Below, piece by piece: positions 1 through 8,531 of a stretch of DNA of 64,000 nt; positions within the stretch are counted from its first letter, which is position 1, and every line of letters starts with the position of its first letter. The DNA is taken from contig JAHJBC010000009.1 of NCBI GenBank assembly GCA_018813765.1, forward strand, positions 186,001-250,000, read 5' to 3'. The notes beneath the pieces are model-generated. The model worked only from the letters and a program-made list of their open reading frames with translations, made no database searches and was not told the DNA's origin. This stretch comes from Gammaproteobacteria bacterium (GTDB taxonomy: Bacteria > Pseudomonadota > Gammaproteobacteria > Burkholderiales > Gallionellaceae). The position numbers were made by a program, and so were the translations under genes.

Positions 1-37
1 CGAGGTAGGCGGCAGCTGCGCGGTCGGCAGTTTGCAT
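1..37 (-). CDS. Probable start of draG (ADP-ribosyl-dinitrogenase reductase hydrolase), cut by the window edge
   Basis: An ATG at 37 on the minus strand opens a frame reading MQTADRAAAAYL before the window ends. It starts only 7 bases after the nifQ stop, so it would be the next gene of the nifB operon. The first residues resemble the DRALGAYLG opening of the DraG ADP-ribosylglycohydrolase family, which removes the ADP-ribose that DraT puts on NifH. A draT gene is present at 26740-27642, so a draG partner is expected somewhere. Only 12 residues are visible and no strong ribosome binding site precedes them, so this is a suggestion rather than an identification. Confidence 0.4.
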   Translation of the reverse strand, partial: MQTADRAAAAYL

Positions 38-44
38 ATCCGGA

Positions 45-626
45 TTAATCTTCCGGTCCAAAACACTTGTCGTAATCGGCGCACACCGCACAGCTCGGCG
101 CCCGACAGATGCGGATGTCCTCCTTCTCGCACAACTGCTTGTACAGGAATTTTTTCCACTTCATATCGTGCACGTTCTTTGCCGCCAGGGCAGGGAAGTT
201 CTGCATCATCAACAGGCTCAGGGACTTGCGCGACCACAGGCCCAAGTCCTGCCACAGGTGGTCGTTGGCCATGCAGGCGGTGGTGACGATCTCGGCCATC
301 CATTGCTCCGACATGTTCCGGTTGGCGCAGTGTTCGAGCAGCAGGCCGAGCACATCGTCGCGCTCCGGTGCGCGCGGGTCGGCTGAGACGTTCGTGATAA
401 TGACATGAAGGTGCATGCCGGGAAAATGTGCGGACAGCAGCGCGAAGAATTCCTTTTCGTTCAATCCCAGTCCTGGAGGCAATGCGCCCACGCCGTCAAT
501 CTGGTTGCTGATCATCTGCGCAAACAGCTCATCGTTGGGCAAGCCTGCGGCATGCGCCATCAGTTCGGCATAGAGGCTGCCGGCCTGTGCTGCGGGATCC
601 TGTGAGAGCAGGGCGCTTGCTTGCAT
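45..626 (-). CDS. nifQ: NifQ, molybdenum donor for FeMo-cofactor
   Basis: NifQ is an iron-sulfur protein that passes molybdenum to the NifEN/NifH cofactor assembly machinery. The 193-residue product has the family signature C-x4-C-x2-C-x5-C at its C-terminus (about C174, C179, C182, C188), which holds the Mo-Fe-S cluster. The frame stays open upstream to 857, but that stretch is antisense-like coding over the ferredoxin gene. The ATG at 626 (MQASALLSQ) gives normal NifQ length and sits just after the ferredoxin stop. It is the last complete gene of the nifB-led minus-strand operon. Confidence 0.9.
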   Translation of the reverse strand: MQASALLSQDPAAQAGSLYAELMAHAAGLPNDELFAQMISNQIDGVGALPPGLGLNEKEFFALLSAHFPGMHLHVIITNVSADPRAPERDDVLGLLLEHCANRNMSEQWMAEIVTTACMANDHLWQDLGLWSRKSLSLLMMQNFPALAAKNVHDMKWKKFLYKQLCEKEDIRICRAPSCAVCADYDKCFGPED

Positions 627-634
627 GATGTTTC

Positions 635-994
635 CTACTTGCTGGGATACTCGATCAGCAGGTCTTCGTCGCGCAGCACCATCTGGCAAGCCAGGCGCCA
701 TTCGGTGGTGACGAGGTCGTTGACCTTCATCGCTTCGACCTGCGCCGCAGTGATCTTGCCCGAGTCTTTGAGCACATTGATCTCGCGGTCGGTCAACGGC
801 CCGGCCATCGGTCCCTTGTTGGACAGGTTGGTCACCTTCACCAGGCAGGTCGAACACTCGCCGTCGCCGCAGCCGAAGTCGATGGGGATGTGATTCTCCT
901 TGGCCAGCGTGAGCACGGTCATGGTATGGCTTCCCGCGACGGCATAGACGGTCTTGTCCTTGTGCAGCGGGCTGGAAAAAGTGATGTTCGGCAT
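635..994 (-). CDS. 2Fe-2S ferredoxin, nif-associated
   Basis: A 119-residue plant/adrenodoxin-type [2Fe-2S] ferredoxin. Cluster ligands are visible as C42, C47 and C50 (CGDGECSTC) and a fourth Cys near residue 102 in RLACQM. It lies between a second 2Fe-2S ferredoxin and nifQ in the nifB operon, so a role in delivering electrons to nitrogenase or to cofactor assembly is likely. This is inferred from position. It is longer than its neighbour because of an insert of about 20 residues before the last Cys, rich in charged residues and carrying the segment TDREINVLKDSG. The specific partner cannot be told from sequence. Confidence 0.85.
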   Translation of the reverse strand: MPNITFSSPLHKDKTVYAVAGSHTMTVLTLAKENHIPIDFGCGDGECSTCLVKVTNLSNKGPMAGPLTDREINVLKDSGKITAAQVEAMKVNDLVTTEWRLACQMVLRDEDLLIEYPSK

Positions 995-1025
995 TGCTGT
1001 GACTCCTGATGTAGTTTGAAAATCG

Positions 1026-1310
1026 TTACGCTTTGACGGTGATGTCGCCGCCCAATACTTGCGCCTGACAGGCGAGGCGCTGGTTGCTAGCGGCCATGTT
1101 CTCCTGCAGCACCTTGTCCTCCAGCACCGAGCGTTCGCTCATGTTCTCCATGCCGGAGCTGATACGCACGAGGCAGGTGCAGCATTCGCCTTCGCGGCAG
1201 CCGTAGGTGATGCCGGCGCCGATCTTTTCCGAGATCTCGATCAAACGCGTACCCGCAGGCACATTGACGGTGATGCCGAGTTTCTCGAAGGTGACGTTGG
1301 CTTTAGGCAT
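1026..1310 (-). CDS. 2Fe-2S ferredoxin, nif-associated
   Basis: A 94-residue [2Fe-2S] ferredoxin with ligands C38, C43 and C46 in YGCREGECCTC and a final Cys near 83 in QRLACQ. The frame is open further upstream, but the ATG at 1310 (MPKANVTF) has a GGAGGAA ribosome binding site five bases before it and gives the family length. That start overlaps the end of the NifO-like gene by 8 bases, which implies coupled translation. Together with the next ferredoxin it forms a tandem pair of related but clearly diverged 2Fe-2S proteins. It is likely an electron carrier to nitrogenase or to the NifB/NifEN steps. Confidence 0.87.
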   Translation of the reverse strand: MPKANVTFEKLGITVNVPAGTRLIEISEKIGAGITYGCREGECCTCLVRISSGMENMSERSVLEDKVLQENMAASNQRLACQAQVLGGDITVKA

Positions 1311-1740
1311 GGAGTTCCTCCGGCATCGGACAGGGTTTCGCTTCGTGGCCTTTGGGGCAGGCTTCGATATCGCCCGCCGGTACGGCATCATTAAGGCCTA
1401 TCCACGATTTCACTGCATTGGCATCGAAGCCGGCTCGCAACTCGCCCTCCACATCCATCAGCGGGCGGCGGATCAGCAGAGGGTCGAGCATCATCAGGCT
1501 AAGTGCTTCTTCTGCTGCGCAAGCAGCCGGATCGACCTCTCCCGATTTCACGCGCGGGGCGGCGGGGTTGAACCACTGCGCAACGGGCAATTCGCCGAAG
1601 AACGCGCGCAGGCGTTCGGCAGTCCATTTTTCGGTGAGCAGATTCTTCGCCAGCACAGTGTGCCCCGACGCGGCCAGCCACACCTTCTGTTTGGTGTTGT
1701 TGCCGCAACCGGGTTTTTCGTAAAAAACGATGGTCGCCAT
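1303..1740 (-). CDS. NifO-like nitrogenase-associated ArsC-family protein
   Basis: A 145-residue thioredoxin-fold protein of the ArsC/Spx family, of the subgroup found in nif clusters and often called NifO or nitrogenase-associated protein. The N-terminal segment IVFYEKPGCGNNTKQK carries the single active-site-like Cys of ArsC proteins, and RRPLMDVEG matches the family's conserved basic and proline region. In Azotobacter nifO influences molybdenum use and nitrate effects on nitrogenase. It is placed between two ferredoxin genes in the nifB operon. The extended, Cys-containing tail after residue 120 is less conserved. Function is inferred from family and context. Confidence 0.8.
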   Translation of the reverse strand: MATIVFYEKPGCGNNTKQKVWLAASGHTVLAKNLLTEKWTAERLRAFFGELPVAQWFNPAAPRVKSGEVDPAACAAEEALSLMMLDPLLIRRPLMDVEGELRAGFDANAVKSWIGLNDAVPAGDIEACPKGHEAKPCPMPEELHA

Positions 1741-1741
1741 G

Positions 1742-1996
1742 TCAGGCCGCCAGTTTCTGCAGCGGGATGTTGGTGAGTGAACCGGGCGGATTCATCGGCA
1801 CGCCATCTTCATTCAGGATCGCACCCTCGATCGGACAGATGCTCGCGCATTGCGAATCCTCAAAATCGCCGGAACATTCGTTGCACTTGTCCGCATCGAT
1901 CAGGAAATGCGGTTTCGCCTCGTAGATCGCCTTGCTCGGACACAGCGGTTCGCAGGCCCAGCAATTGGTGCAGAGTTCGATGATTTCGAGTGCCAT
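1742..1996 (-). CDS. 4Fe-4S dicluster ferredoxin directly after nifB
   Basis: An 84-residue bacterial-type ferredoxin with two 4Fe-4S motifs: C9-x2-C12-x2-C15-x3-C19-P, and a second site CNEC...QCASICP in which 8 residues separate the Cys pairs, as in the YfhL/FdxN-like nif ferredoxins. It follows nifB after an intergenic repeat, and the stop of nifB is 162 bases upstream. Ferredoxins of this type immediately after nifB are common in diazotrophs and are thought to supply electrons to the NifB radical-SAM reaction or to nitrogenase reductase. That role is inferred here. Confidence 0.85.
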   Translation of the reverse strand: MALEIIELCTNCWACEPLCPSKAIYEAKPHFLIDADKCNECSGDFEDSQCASICPIEGAILNEDGVPMNPPGSLTNIPLQKLAA

Positions 1997-2030
1997 GCTA
2001 TTTCCTTTGCTAAACCATCTTCATTAAAAC

Positions 2031-2150
2031 CGTCATTCCGGCGCAGGCCGGAATCCAGCTAATTTCAACATCCTCGCGTAGCGAGTCATCAGGTGTTGAC
2101 TGCTTCGCAGGCTTTTCCTTTGACTGGATTCCGGCCTGCGCCGGAATGAC
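2031..2150. repeat. Family A palindromic repeat, copy 1
   Basis: A 120-base element between nifB and the ferredoxin gene. Its two ends are inverted copies of CGTCATTCCGGCGCAGGCC followed by GGAATCCAG; each arm (2031-2058, 2124-2150) is itself a palindrome around the GCGCAGG/CCTGCGC centre. The interior holds two short stems (CTCGCGTAGCGAG and CTGCTTCGCAG-like). The same arms recur at 11304, 13140, 17379 and 48108, and as single arms at 22262 and 23197. It has no coding capacity and looks like a non-autonomous mobile or REP-type element. Confidence 0.9.
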
Positions 2151-2158
2151 AATCAACT

Positions 2159-3664
2159 TCAAGCCACCTTCTGTTGTTCGTCCACTGTAGTTTCCAGCTT
2201 GCCCGCAACCCGCATCTCTTCATAAACCTTGAGCACGGCATCCTCGATAGGCTCCATCGCATGCTCGCCGTTGGGCTGGATGCCCGCGGCTTCCAGCGGC
2301 CCCCAAGGTTCGTAGCCGACTTTGCTGCACAGCACGGCTTCGCAACCGGCCAGAACTTTCAGTGTCTTGTCCAATACGCTTTCGCCGTCGCCGCAGCTGA
2401 TGTCGCCCTCGCAGTACGGTGTGGTCTTGCGGTGTCCGATAAAACGCACACCGTCGGACGATGCTTCGTAAATCAGGAATTCGCCCGCGTGGCCGAAGTG
2501 CTCGTTGATGATGCCGCCGCCCTTGGTGGCGACTGCCATCAGTACCGGACGCGTGGTTTCTTTCTTCTTGAGCCCCTGAATGTTGACCACCTGCACCTTG
2601 GCTTCCTTGGCGAGGCGTTTGCTTTCCAGTTCCTCGTTGATCGCGGCATGCACTTCGGCGCGCATCTTCATCGCTTCCGGATAGTTGATCTCCATCTGCT
2701 CGACCTTGTCCATGGTGAACTCGGAGCCTCTGTCTTCGCCCAGCAAACCGACCGCATCGGCGCGGCACTGGCGGCAATGGCGCATCATGTTCATGTCGCC
2801 CTCGCACGCATCCTGCAAGGCTTGCAGCTCTTCGTTGGTCGGGCCGCGCTGGCCGGTGAGACCGTAGAAAGTGCCGTGCTCGGCTTCCGAGATCAGCGGC
2901 ATCACGTTGTGCAGGAAGGCGCCCTTGCCCTTTACGATCTTCGACACTTCTTCCAGATGCTTGTCGTTCACACCGGGGATCATCACCGAGTTCACTTTCA
3001 CCAGGATGCCCTTGGCGACTAGCATCTCCAGTCCCTTCTGTTGTTGCGCGATGAGTATCTCGGCCGCTTCGCGCCCCTTGATGCGCTTGTTCTTCCAGAA
3101 TATCCACGGATAGATCTGCGCGCCCACGTCGGGATCGACGCAGTTGATGGTGATGGTCACATGGTCGATGTTGTACTGCGACAGTTGTTCCACCTCTTCG
3201 GGCAGCGACAGGCCGTTGGTCGACACGCACAGCTTGATGTCCGGGGCTTGCTCGGACAACATGCGGAACGTCTCGAAAGTGCGCTCCGGGTTGGCCAAAG
3301 GATCACCGGGACCGGCGATGCCCAGCACCGTCATCTGCGGGATAGTCGCCGCGACGGCCAATACTTTCTTCACTGCCTGCACCGGATGGTGCAGCTCGGA
3401 CACAACGCCGGGGCGCGATTCGTTGGCGCAATCGTATTTGCGGTTGCAGTAGTTGCACTGGATGTTGCAGGCCGGAGCGACGGCCACGTGCATGCGCGCG
3501 AAATAGTGGTGCGCCTCTTCCGAATAACAGGGATGGTTGAACACCTTCTGGCGGATATGCTCCGGCAGGTGGTCCATCTGTTTGTCGGTCGAACCGCACG
3601 ATCCGGCGGAACATCCGCCTTTTTTTGGTTCAGCGGCTGCGATGTTAATGACGGGCAATTGCAT
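2159..3664 (-). CDS. nifB: NifB, FeMo-cofactor core (NifB-co) synthase
   Basis: NifB is the radical-SAM enzyme that fuses two 4Fe-4S clusters with a carbide into NifB-co, the precursor of FeMo-co. The 501-residue product has the radical-SAM motif C66-x3-C70-x2-C73 (CNIQCNYC). N-terminal Cys18, Cys23 and Cys46, and CRQCRAD further on, are candidate ligands for the substrate clusters. The C-terminal part from about residue 375 is a NifX/NifY-like cofactor-binding domain (GHAGEFLIYE, HFGHAG). The domain order and length are normal for proteobacterial NifB. It is the first gene of its operon and is preceded by a sigma-54 promoter and a NifA site. Confidence 0.97.
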   Translation of the reverse strand: MQLPVINIAAAEPKKGGCSAGSCGSTDKQMDHLPEHIRQKVFNHPCYSEEAHHYFARMHVAVAPACNIQCNYCNRKYDCANESRPGVVSELHHPVQAVKKVLAVAATIPQMTVLGIAGPGDPLANPERTFETFRMLSEQAPDIKLCVSTNGLSLPEEVEQLSQYNIDHVTITINCVDPDVGAQIYPWIFWKNKRIKGREAAEILIAQQQKGLEMLVAKGILVKVNSVMIPGVNDKHLEEVSKIVKGKGAFLHNVMPLISEAEHGTFYGLTGQRGPTNEELQALQDACEGDMNMMRHCRQCRADAVGLLGEDRGSEFTMDKVEQMEINYPEAMKMRAEVHAAINEELESKRLAKEAKVQVVNIQGLKKKETTRPVLMAVATKGGGIINEHFGHAGEFLIYEASSDGVRFIGHRKTTPYCEGDISCGDGESVLDKTLKVLAGCEAVLCSKVGYEPWGPLEAAGIQPNGEHAMEPIEDAVLKVYEEMRVAGKLETTVDEQQKVA

Positions 3665-3700
3665 GGTGATGTCCTCCGGCTTGTCTTTGCACCATGTATC

Positions 3701-3716
3701 AGCAAGCGGCGTGCCT
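3701..3716 (-). promoter_or_regulatory. Sigma-54 promoter of nifB
   Basis: Read on the minus strand the site is AGGCACG-CCGC-TTGCT, matching the TGGCACG-N4-TTGCW consensus with GG at -24 and GC at -12. It lies about 37 bases before the nifB start codon. A perfect NifA site is 62 bases further upstream, which is the expected arrangement for a NifA-activated promoter. Confidence 0.85.
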
Positions 3717-3777
3717 GCCCGCTATAGTTGTGCAAGCCAATGTTTTTCAAGCAAAGATTTACTGAGAAGCGGGCCGC

Positions 3778-3793
3778 TGTAGCAAAATGCACA
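3778..3793. promoter_or_regulatory. NifA upstream activator site for nifB
   Basis: TGT-AGCAAAATGC-ACA is an exact TGT-N10-ACA palindromic NifA binding site, 62 bases upstream of the sigma-54 promoter of nifB. The remaining stretch to the next gene (3794-3998) holds no gene or recognisable signal that I can see. Confidence 0.8.
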
Positions 3794-3998
3794 TGACATC
3801 CGGAATGCCTTGTGGCGAAGGCGACAAAACCGATACATATCCCGATTTGTTGGAGTGTGTTGAGGCTTATGCGGGGAATGGATTGTGGGGGTATTGCGTC
3901 TTGCAGAGGTCTAGGTAACGTTCTATATCTTTTGGCATATTCCGCCGCGGGGGCTTTGGTGCTAGATTACGGCGCTAACAGTATTGGAAAACATATCC

Positions 3999-4295
3999 AT
4001 GGCAATCAGGATCGTAGTCCCCAAGGCGCCGCCAATGCCGGTGTTCCCCCCTGACATCGCAACCGAGGTCAAGTTGATCTATGACAAATTCCCCAAGGTG
4101 GGCGCCAAGATATCCGTGATGTGGGGGTCGGTCGAATTGCAGAAATATCTCAACACCACCATCTTCGACGATCGCGGCGGACGCCAGGGTTTCCCGCAGC
4201 CGGTCATCTCCGCATTGATGCGGATCTCCAAATACCATGAGACGCTGATCCCGGAAGCGAATCAGGGAGACGTCTGGAACGACGTCATCATCTGA
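3999..4295 (+). CDS. Small protein of unknown function divergent from nifB
   Basis: A 98-residue protein that I do not recognise. The ATG at 3999 (MAIRIVVPKAP) has GGAAA about eight bases upstream; an in-frame TTG at 3984 is less likely. The product has no signal peptide, no membrane segment and no Cys. It has a Pro-rich start and a conserved-looking centre (VMWGSVELQKYLN, DDRGGRQGFP). It is transcribed divergently from nifB, so it may share regulation, but no good sigma-54 promoter was found in front of it. Codon use resembles the surrounding genes, so it is probably a real resident gene, perhaps nif-associated. Confidence 0.65.
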   Translation: MAIRIVVPKAPPMPVFPPDIATEVKLIYDKFPKVGAKISVMWGSVELQKYLNTTIFDDRGGRQGFPQPVISALMRISKYHETLIPEANQGDVWNDVII

Positions 4296-4436
4296 TTGTC
4301 AATGTTGCCACACACCGCAGTTCGTCAGCATACCTTGACGGAGAAGTCGATAATTCCGTGATGCTTTCTTTTCTGTTCTGATATCCATTGAGGATGGTGC
4401 GAATCTTTGAATTCTTGGTTTTCTTGGTGTGCCAAC

Positions 4437-4459
4437 AATAAAACAGGGGCCTAAGCCCC
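4437..4459 (-). terminator. Intrinsic terminator of the PEP-CTERM gene
   Basis: On the minus strand GGGGC-TTAG-GCCCC is followed by TGTTTTATTG, a five-base GC stem with tetraloop and T-rich tail. It lies 29 bases after the stop of the PEP-CTERM gene. Confidence 0.75.
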
Positions 4460-4487
4460 CGTTTCAATGCAATCAAATTTCACTGGA

Positions 4488-5108
4488 TCAGAAACTGAAA
4501 TTTTCCCTGCGCCGTGCCATAAAACCGATCAAGCCCAAGCCAGCCAACATCAGAGCGTAAGATTCGGGTTCGGGTACCGGGGAGATGACTTCATTGATTC
4601 TCAGGTTATCCATCGCAAAGTGCAGACCAGCGCCGTCAAGATCGGAATTCTGTACGCCGCCGCTTGTGAAAAAAGAGACAGAGTTGAGATTGGCCCAGTT
4701 AAAGAAGATATTCGTCGGTCCGTAGGTGTCGACCGTGAAGTCAGTTGTATAAGTATTGGAACCGCCAGTCGCCACCACATGGATCTGAAGTCCATTGTTC
4801 CATGCGCCCGTAAAGAAAGCGTCGTTCAGGGTGAATGCGGTAGCACTACTGAAGCTCGCTGGCTCTCCATACATGTTGAATGCCGTATTCGTTCCTGATA
4901 CGGTGCCGGTGTCGTAGCCGGAACCCGGCATACTCGTGCCACTGATGACTCCGAAATTGTCCCATTGCAAGCCACCGTAGCCGTTCGTGATCGAATTCAC
5001 GTCAAAGTTAAGCACTTCGGCGTTAGCGGAGGGGCCGACCATTAGCATGGAGGAGATCATGATGGCTCCAGCGAGCTTCTTCAATGAACCTTTTGTAACA
5101 TTACGCAT
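4488..5108 (-). CDS. PEP-CTERM sorted exported protein
   Basis: A 206-residue secreted protein. The ATG at 5108 (MRNVTKGSLKK) has AGAGG upstream and opens a signal peptide ending near PSANA-EV at about residue 30; an in-frame start at 5162 would only add non-signal residues. The mature part is Thr/Ser/Asn/Gly-rich with little charge, like other exosortase substrates. The C-terminus is a textbook PEP-CTERM signal: VPEPESYALML, then a hydrophobic helix, then ARRRENFSF. Such proteins are processed by exosortase (EpsH/XrtA) and exported to the matrix. No exosortase gene is present in this window. Its place between nif genes may be accidental. Confidence 0.85.
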   Translation of the reverse strand: MRNVTKGSLKKLAGAIMISSMLMVGPSANAEVLNFDVNSITNGYGGLQWDNFGVISGTSMPGSGYDTGTVSGTNTAFNMYGEPASFSSATAFTLNDAFFTGAWNNGLQIHVVATGGSNTYTTDFTVDTYGPTNIFFNWANLNSVSFFTSGGVQNSDLDGAGLHFAMDNLRINEVISPVPEPESYALMLAGLGLIGFMARRRENFSF

Positions 5109-5167
5109 TTTCAGCCTCTTGGAAGTTGAGAATAAAATAACTGTGATTTCGCTGACGGGCATGCTGA

Positions 5168-5188
5168 GGCCTTATTCAATGTAAGGCC
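5168..5188. other. Perfect seven-base stem-loop upstream of the PEP-CTERM gene
   Basis: GGCCTTA-TTCAATG-TAAGGCC lies in the 238-base gap between the PEP-CTERM start and the nifA stop. It has no T-tract, so it is not a clear terminator. It may be an operator or part of the PEP-CTERM leader. Confidence 0.4.
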
Positions 5189-5346
5189 ATTGTACTAAAG
5201 TACAGGGTGGTGGATTTTATTTCGATTGATAGGCTGATGATGCAGCCACGAATATTTTCGGACGCTCAATATTTTGGAAAGTAGCGCAAGTAAACTGAAG
5301 ACAGGCAAGCCATTATTGTTCGGCGTAGCATCATCCTGTCGTGTCT

Positions 5347-6882
5347 TCATATTTGCCGCACCTTGATGTTCAGCGTCTGGATGCGGTAGGCGATCTGCCT
5401 CGGCGTCATGTCGAGCAGGCGCGCGGCCTTGGCCTGCACCCAACCGGCCTGTTCCAGCGCGGCGATGACTTTTTCGCGCTCGTCCAGGTTGGGGTCGTCC
5501 AGATCCACTTCCTGTATTGGACCGCGGCTGCTTGAAATCTTCTCGTCGATGCCGGTGAGCAGGATGGCATCCCGGTCTATGGTTTCACCCTCGGTCATCA
5601 CCGAAGCGCGCTCCAGGCAGTTCTCCAATTCGCGCACGTTGCCCGGCCAGTCGTGGTGCATGAGGATGCGCAGCGCGGCATCGGTGAGGCTGAGCTGGCG
5701 GCCCTGGCTGGTGCTGATCTTTTCCACCAGGAAACGCGCGATCTCCGGGATGTCCTCCATGCGGTCGCGCAGCGGCGGCAGGTATAGCGGCATCACGTTG
5801 AGGCGGTAATACAAGTCCTCGCGGAAGCGGCCTCTCTCGACCTCGGCCTCCAGGTCGCGGTGCGTCGCGGCGACCACGCGCACATCGACTTTGATGGTTT
5901 TGGTACCGCCGACGCGTTCCAGTTCGCCTTCCTGCAACACGCGCAGCAACTTGGCCTGGAACGAGGCGGAGATCTCGCCGATCTCGTCGAGGAACACAGT
6001 GCCGCCCTCGGCCTGTTCGAAGCGCCCCTTGCGTTGCGCCACCGCGCCGGTGAAGGCGCCTTTCTCGTGGCCGAACAGTTCGCTTTCCAGAAGCGTCTCC
6101 GGCAGAGCGGCGCAGTTGAGTTTGACGAATGCGTTGCGCGCGCGCGGCGAGTTGTAGTGGATGGCGTTGGCGATGAGTTCCTTGCCGGTGCCGGTCTCGC
6201 CACGGATCAGTACCGTGGTGTTCCATTTCGCCACCAGCCGCACCTGCTCGAAGATGCGGCGCATCGACTGGGTATGGCCGATGATGTTGTCGAAACCGTA
6301 TTGCCCGCGCACGGTGCGGCGCAGCACATCGCGCTCTTCGGCGATTTCCTGCTTCTCCAGCGCGACTTCCTGCGACAGGCGCACACTCTGCCCGATCAGG
6401 TTGGCGACCATCTCGAGGAAGCGCTGATACTCATCGAGGGTCTTGGTGATGGAGGGCGCAGGCTGCGCCGCCAGCACGCCGACCACTTTCTGGCCGATAC
6501 GGATAGGCACGCCGACGAAAGCGCCCTGCGGGTTGTAGATACCGAGGCGCGAAAGGAAGCGCGGCTCGTCCATGATGCATTCGACCGCGATGCTGTTGCC
6601 GGTCTTGAGGATGGTGCCGACTACGCCTTCGCCGGGCAGGTAGCTCACTTCTTCGGTGACGGTGTCGGACACGCCATACACCAGCGAGACCTGCAGTTCG
6701 CCGGTCGCTGCGTCCATCAGGCTCACCATACCGCGTTCCAGCGCCATGCCCTCGTGCAGCGCATTCAACACGCCGTCCAGCGTCTGTTTGAAGTTGAGCG
6801 AGTGCGACAGCACACGGCTCACCTGGTACAGCGTCTCCAGTTCGGAATGCAGCAGATCGAGCTCGCGTTTAAGATCAGTCAT
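5347..6882 (-). CDS. nifA: NifA, sigma-54-dependent activator of nif genes
   Basis: NifA activates sigma-54 promoters of nitrogen-fixation genes. The 511-residue protein has an N-terminal GAF domain (about 20-165), a sigma-54 AAA+ domain (about 205-440) with Walker A GETGTGKE, the sigma-54 contact loop GAFTGA, Walker [12 protein letters not shown] and the R-finger region, and a C-terminal Fis-type helix-turn-helix ([18 protein letters not shown]). The linker between AAA+ and DNA-binding domains has no Cys. This places it with the NifL-controlled NifA proteins rather than the oxygen-sensing Cys-linker type. Its start overlaps the end of nifL by 8 bases. Confidence 0.96.
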   Translation of the reverse strand: MTDLKRELDLLHSELETLYQVSRVLSHSLNFKQTLDGVLNALHEGMALERGMVSLMDAATGELQVSLVYGVSDTVTEEVSYLPGEGVVGTILKTGNSIAVECIMDEPRFLSRLGIYNPQGAFVGVPIRIGQKVVGVLAAQPAPSITKTLDEYQRFLEMVANLIGQSVRLSQEVALEKQEIAEERDVLRRTVRGQYGFDNIIGHTQSMRRIFEQVRLVAKWNTTVLIRGETGTGKELIANAIHYNSPRARNAFVKLNCAALPETLLESELFGHEKGAFTGAVAQRKGRFEQAEGGTVFLDEIGEISASFQAKLLRVLQEGELERVGGTKTIKVDVRVVAATHRDLEAEVERGRFREDLYYRLNVMPLYLPPLRDRMEDIPEIARFLVEKISTSQGRQLSLTDAALRILMHHDWPGNVRELENCLERASVMTEGETIDRDAILLTGIDEKISSSRGPIQEVDLDDPNLDEREKVIAALEQAGWVQAKAARLLDMTPRQIAYRIQTLNIKVRQI

Positions 6883-8422
6883 GGCTGCCTCCCGCGATCA
6901 GCGGCAGTTGCACGCGCACGCGGCAACCGGTACGCCAGGCCGGGTCGATATCTATCGTGCCGCCGTGCTGGTTGATGACTTCCTGTGCCATGGCGAGGCC
7001 GAGGCCGAGGTGCTGCCGCGCCGCACCCTTGGTGGTGAAGAAGGGCTGGAATACCTTGTAGCGCAAATCGTCGGCAATACCGGGGCCGCTGTCTTCCACC
7101 CGGATCTCGATGTGGTCCGCGTGCGTGGAGCAGGTCAGGCGCAGTTCGCGCGTACCGCCGCGGCGTTCGTTCATCGCTTCGATCGCGTTGCTGACCAGTT
7201 GCTTGAACAGGTTGGTCAGTTGAGCGGGATGCCCCGAGATGGTCGTTGCTCCGCTTGAGGGCAACCATTCCACCACCACCCCGGCGCTGAGCAGGTTGGC
7301 GGTGGTGAGCTTGAGCACATCGACCAGCACCTCGTTGAGATCGACCGGTTGCATCGCTTCGTTGCTTTGGCAGGGAATGCAGGAACGCAATGTCTCCAGC
7401 GCCTCGCGGCTCTTCTGCATCGCCTCGTCCAGTGCGCTGGCGGCGGGCAGGTCGGCACCGTTGTCGCGGCGGCGTTCCATCATGGCGGCCACCGCACTCA
7501 GCATGTTGAGCGGGCCTTCCAGTTGATAGACCGCACCGGCCAATGTCTCGCGCAATCCCTGGATGCGTTCCTGTTCGGACAGCAACGCGCGCAGGCTGTT
7601 GATGCGCAATGCCTCCTGCTGGCGCTTGATCTCGCTGATGTCCTGGATGGTAAGCAGCAGATAGTGGCGGCGCAGCGGTTCGTAGAAGGCGTCCGCGCCG
7701 ACATCATGTTCTTCGAACCACGAGATTGCGCAGGAGAACCAGCGCGATGTCTTCTTTGGTGTCTCGATGCAGACCTCGCGCGCGGCGATGTTGCGGTGCT
7801 TGTCGTGTGCCTTGGCGAAGGCATCGCCCATCTGTTCGCGCAGGGCGGCGAGCAGTTTCAGCGCGGGTTCCTTGCCGAGGTCGCTGACGAGCTTCTTGTA
7901 TTCCTGGTTGTCCAGAACCACGCGTTCCTTGTCGTCGAGCAGCACGATGGCGACCTGCGCCGCATCCACCACCGATTCGATCAGCGTCTTCTGGTTCTGC
8001 ACCTGGCGTTCGAGGCGGTGCACCTCGGTCACATCGCGGTGCATGCCGAGGTAATGCGTGGTGTCGCCGTCCTCGCTCACCACCGGGGTGATGGTGACAT
8101 CGGCCAGATAGCGGCTACCGTCCTTGCGTTTGTTCACCAGCAGACCGTTCCACGGACGCTGGCGCTGGATCTGCGCCCACAGCGTCTCGTACACCAGCTT
8201 GGGCGTGACGCGGTAGGAGAGGATGGATTCGTTGTGGCCGACGACCTCGTCCTGTCCATAGCCGGTGATGCGCTGGAAGGCGCCGTTGGCATACAGGATG
8301 TTGGCTTTCGCATCGGTGATCGAGATGGCCAGCGCGGCTTGCTCCACCGCCTTGCGGAAAAGATGCATCGGCACTTCGCCAGCGGCGGCGGTCGCGGTCG
8401 GTGCGACAGGTTGCTTGGACAT
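6875..8422 (-). CDS. nifL: NifL, redox/nitrogen-sensing anti-activator of NifA
   Basis: NifL binds and inhibits NifA under oxygen or fixed nitrogen. The 515-residue product starts at the ATG at 8422 (MSKQPVAP), with GGAG upstream. PAS1 (about 25-135, [15 protein letters not shown]) is the FAD redox sensor; PAS2 follows (about 150-260). Then come a helical linker and a C-terminal GHKL ATP-binding domain ([27 protein letters not shown]). The H-box region around [10 protein letters not shown] has no phospho-accepting His, as expected if NifL works by protein contact rather than phosphotransfer. Overlap with nifA implies translational coupling, which keeps the two proteins stoichiometric. Confidence 0.93.
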   Translation of the reverse strand: MSKQPVAPTATAAAGEVPMHLFRKAVEQAALAISITDAKANILYANGAFQRITGYGQDEVVGHNESILSYRVTPKLVYETLWAQIQRQRPWNGLLVNKRKDGSRYLADVTITPVVSEDGDTTHYLGMHRDVTEVHRLERQVQNQKTLIESVVDAAQVAIVLLDDKERVVLDNQEYKKLVSDLGKEPALKLLAALREQMGDAFAKAHDKHRNIAAREVCIETPKKTSRWFSCAISWFEEHDVGADAFYEPLRRHYLLLTIQDISEIKRQQEALRINSLRALLSEQERIQGLRETLAGAVYQLEGPLNMLSAVAAMMERRRDNGADLPAASALDEAMQKSREALETLRSCIPCQSNEAMQPVDLNEVLVDVLKLTTANLLSAGVVVEWLPSSGATTISGHPAQLTNLFKQLVSNAIEAMNERRGGTRELRLTCSTHADHIEIRVEDSGPGIADDLRYKVFQPFFTTKGAARQHLGLGLAMAQEVINQHGGTIDIDPAWRTGCRVRVQLPLIAGGSHD

Positions 8423-8456
8423 GAAAGCTCCGGTTGATGGGTGACACAGGTAGTTC

Positions 8457-8472
8457 AGCAATAACCATGCCC
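8457..8472 (-). promoter_or_regulatory. Sigma-54 promoter of nifLA
   Basis: On the minus strand GGGCATG-GTTA-TTGCTGA fits the -24/-12 consensus with one or two changes and lies about 35 bases before the nifL ATG. The NifA site at 8516-8531 lies upstream of it as well as of the divergent rnf promoter. Autoactivation by NifA, or NtrC control as in Klebsiella nifLA, are both possible. Confidence 0.7.
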
Positions 8473-8515
8473 GGGAATTCGCGTTCCCCATCAACTCTCC
8501 CAAGCCCCCGCCGAT

Positions 8516-8531
8516 TGTTGCGTTTGCTACA
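8516..8531. promoter_or_regulatory. NifA upstream activator site between nifL and rnfA
   Basis: TGT-TGCGTTTGCT-ACA is an exact TGT-N10-ACA palindrome. It lies 107 bases upstream of the rnfA sigma-54 promoter and about 44 bases from the nifL promoter, so it could serve both directions. Confidence 0.75.

Noticed and set aside
3930-3975. Sigma-54 promoter in front of the small gene at 3999
   Set aside because: TTGGCATATTCCGCCGC resembles the consensus but the GG and GC elements are off by one base.
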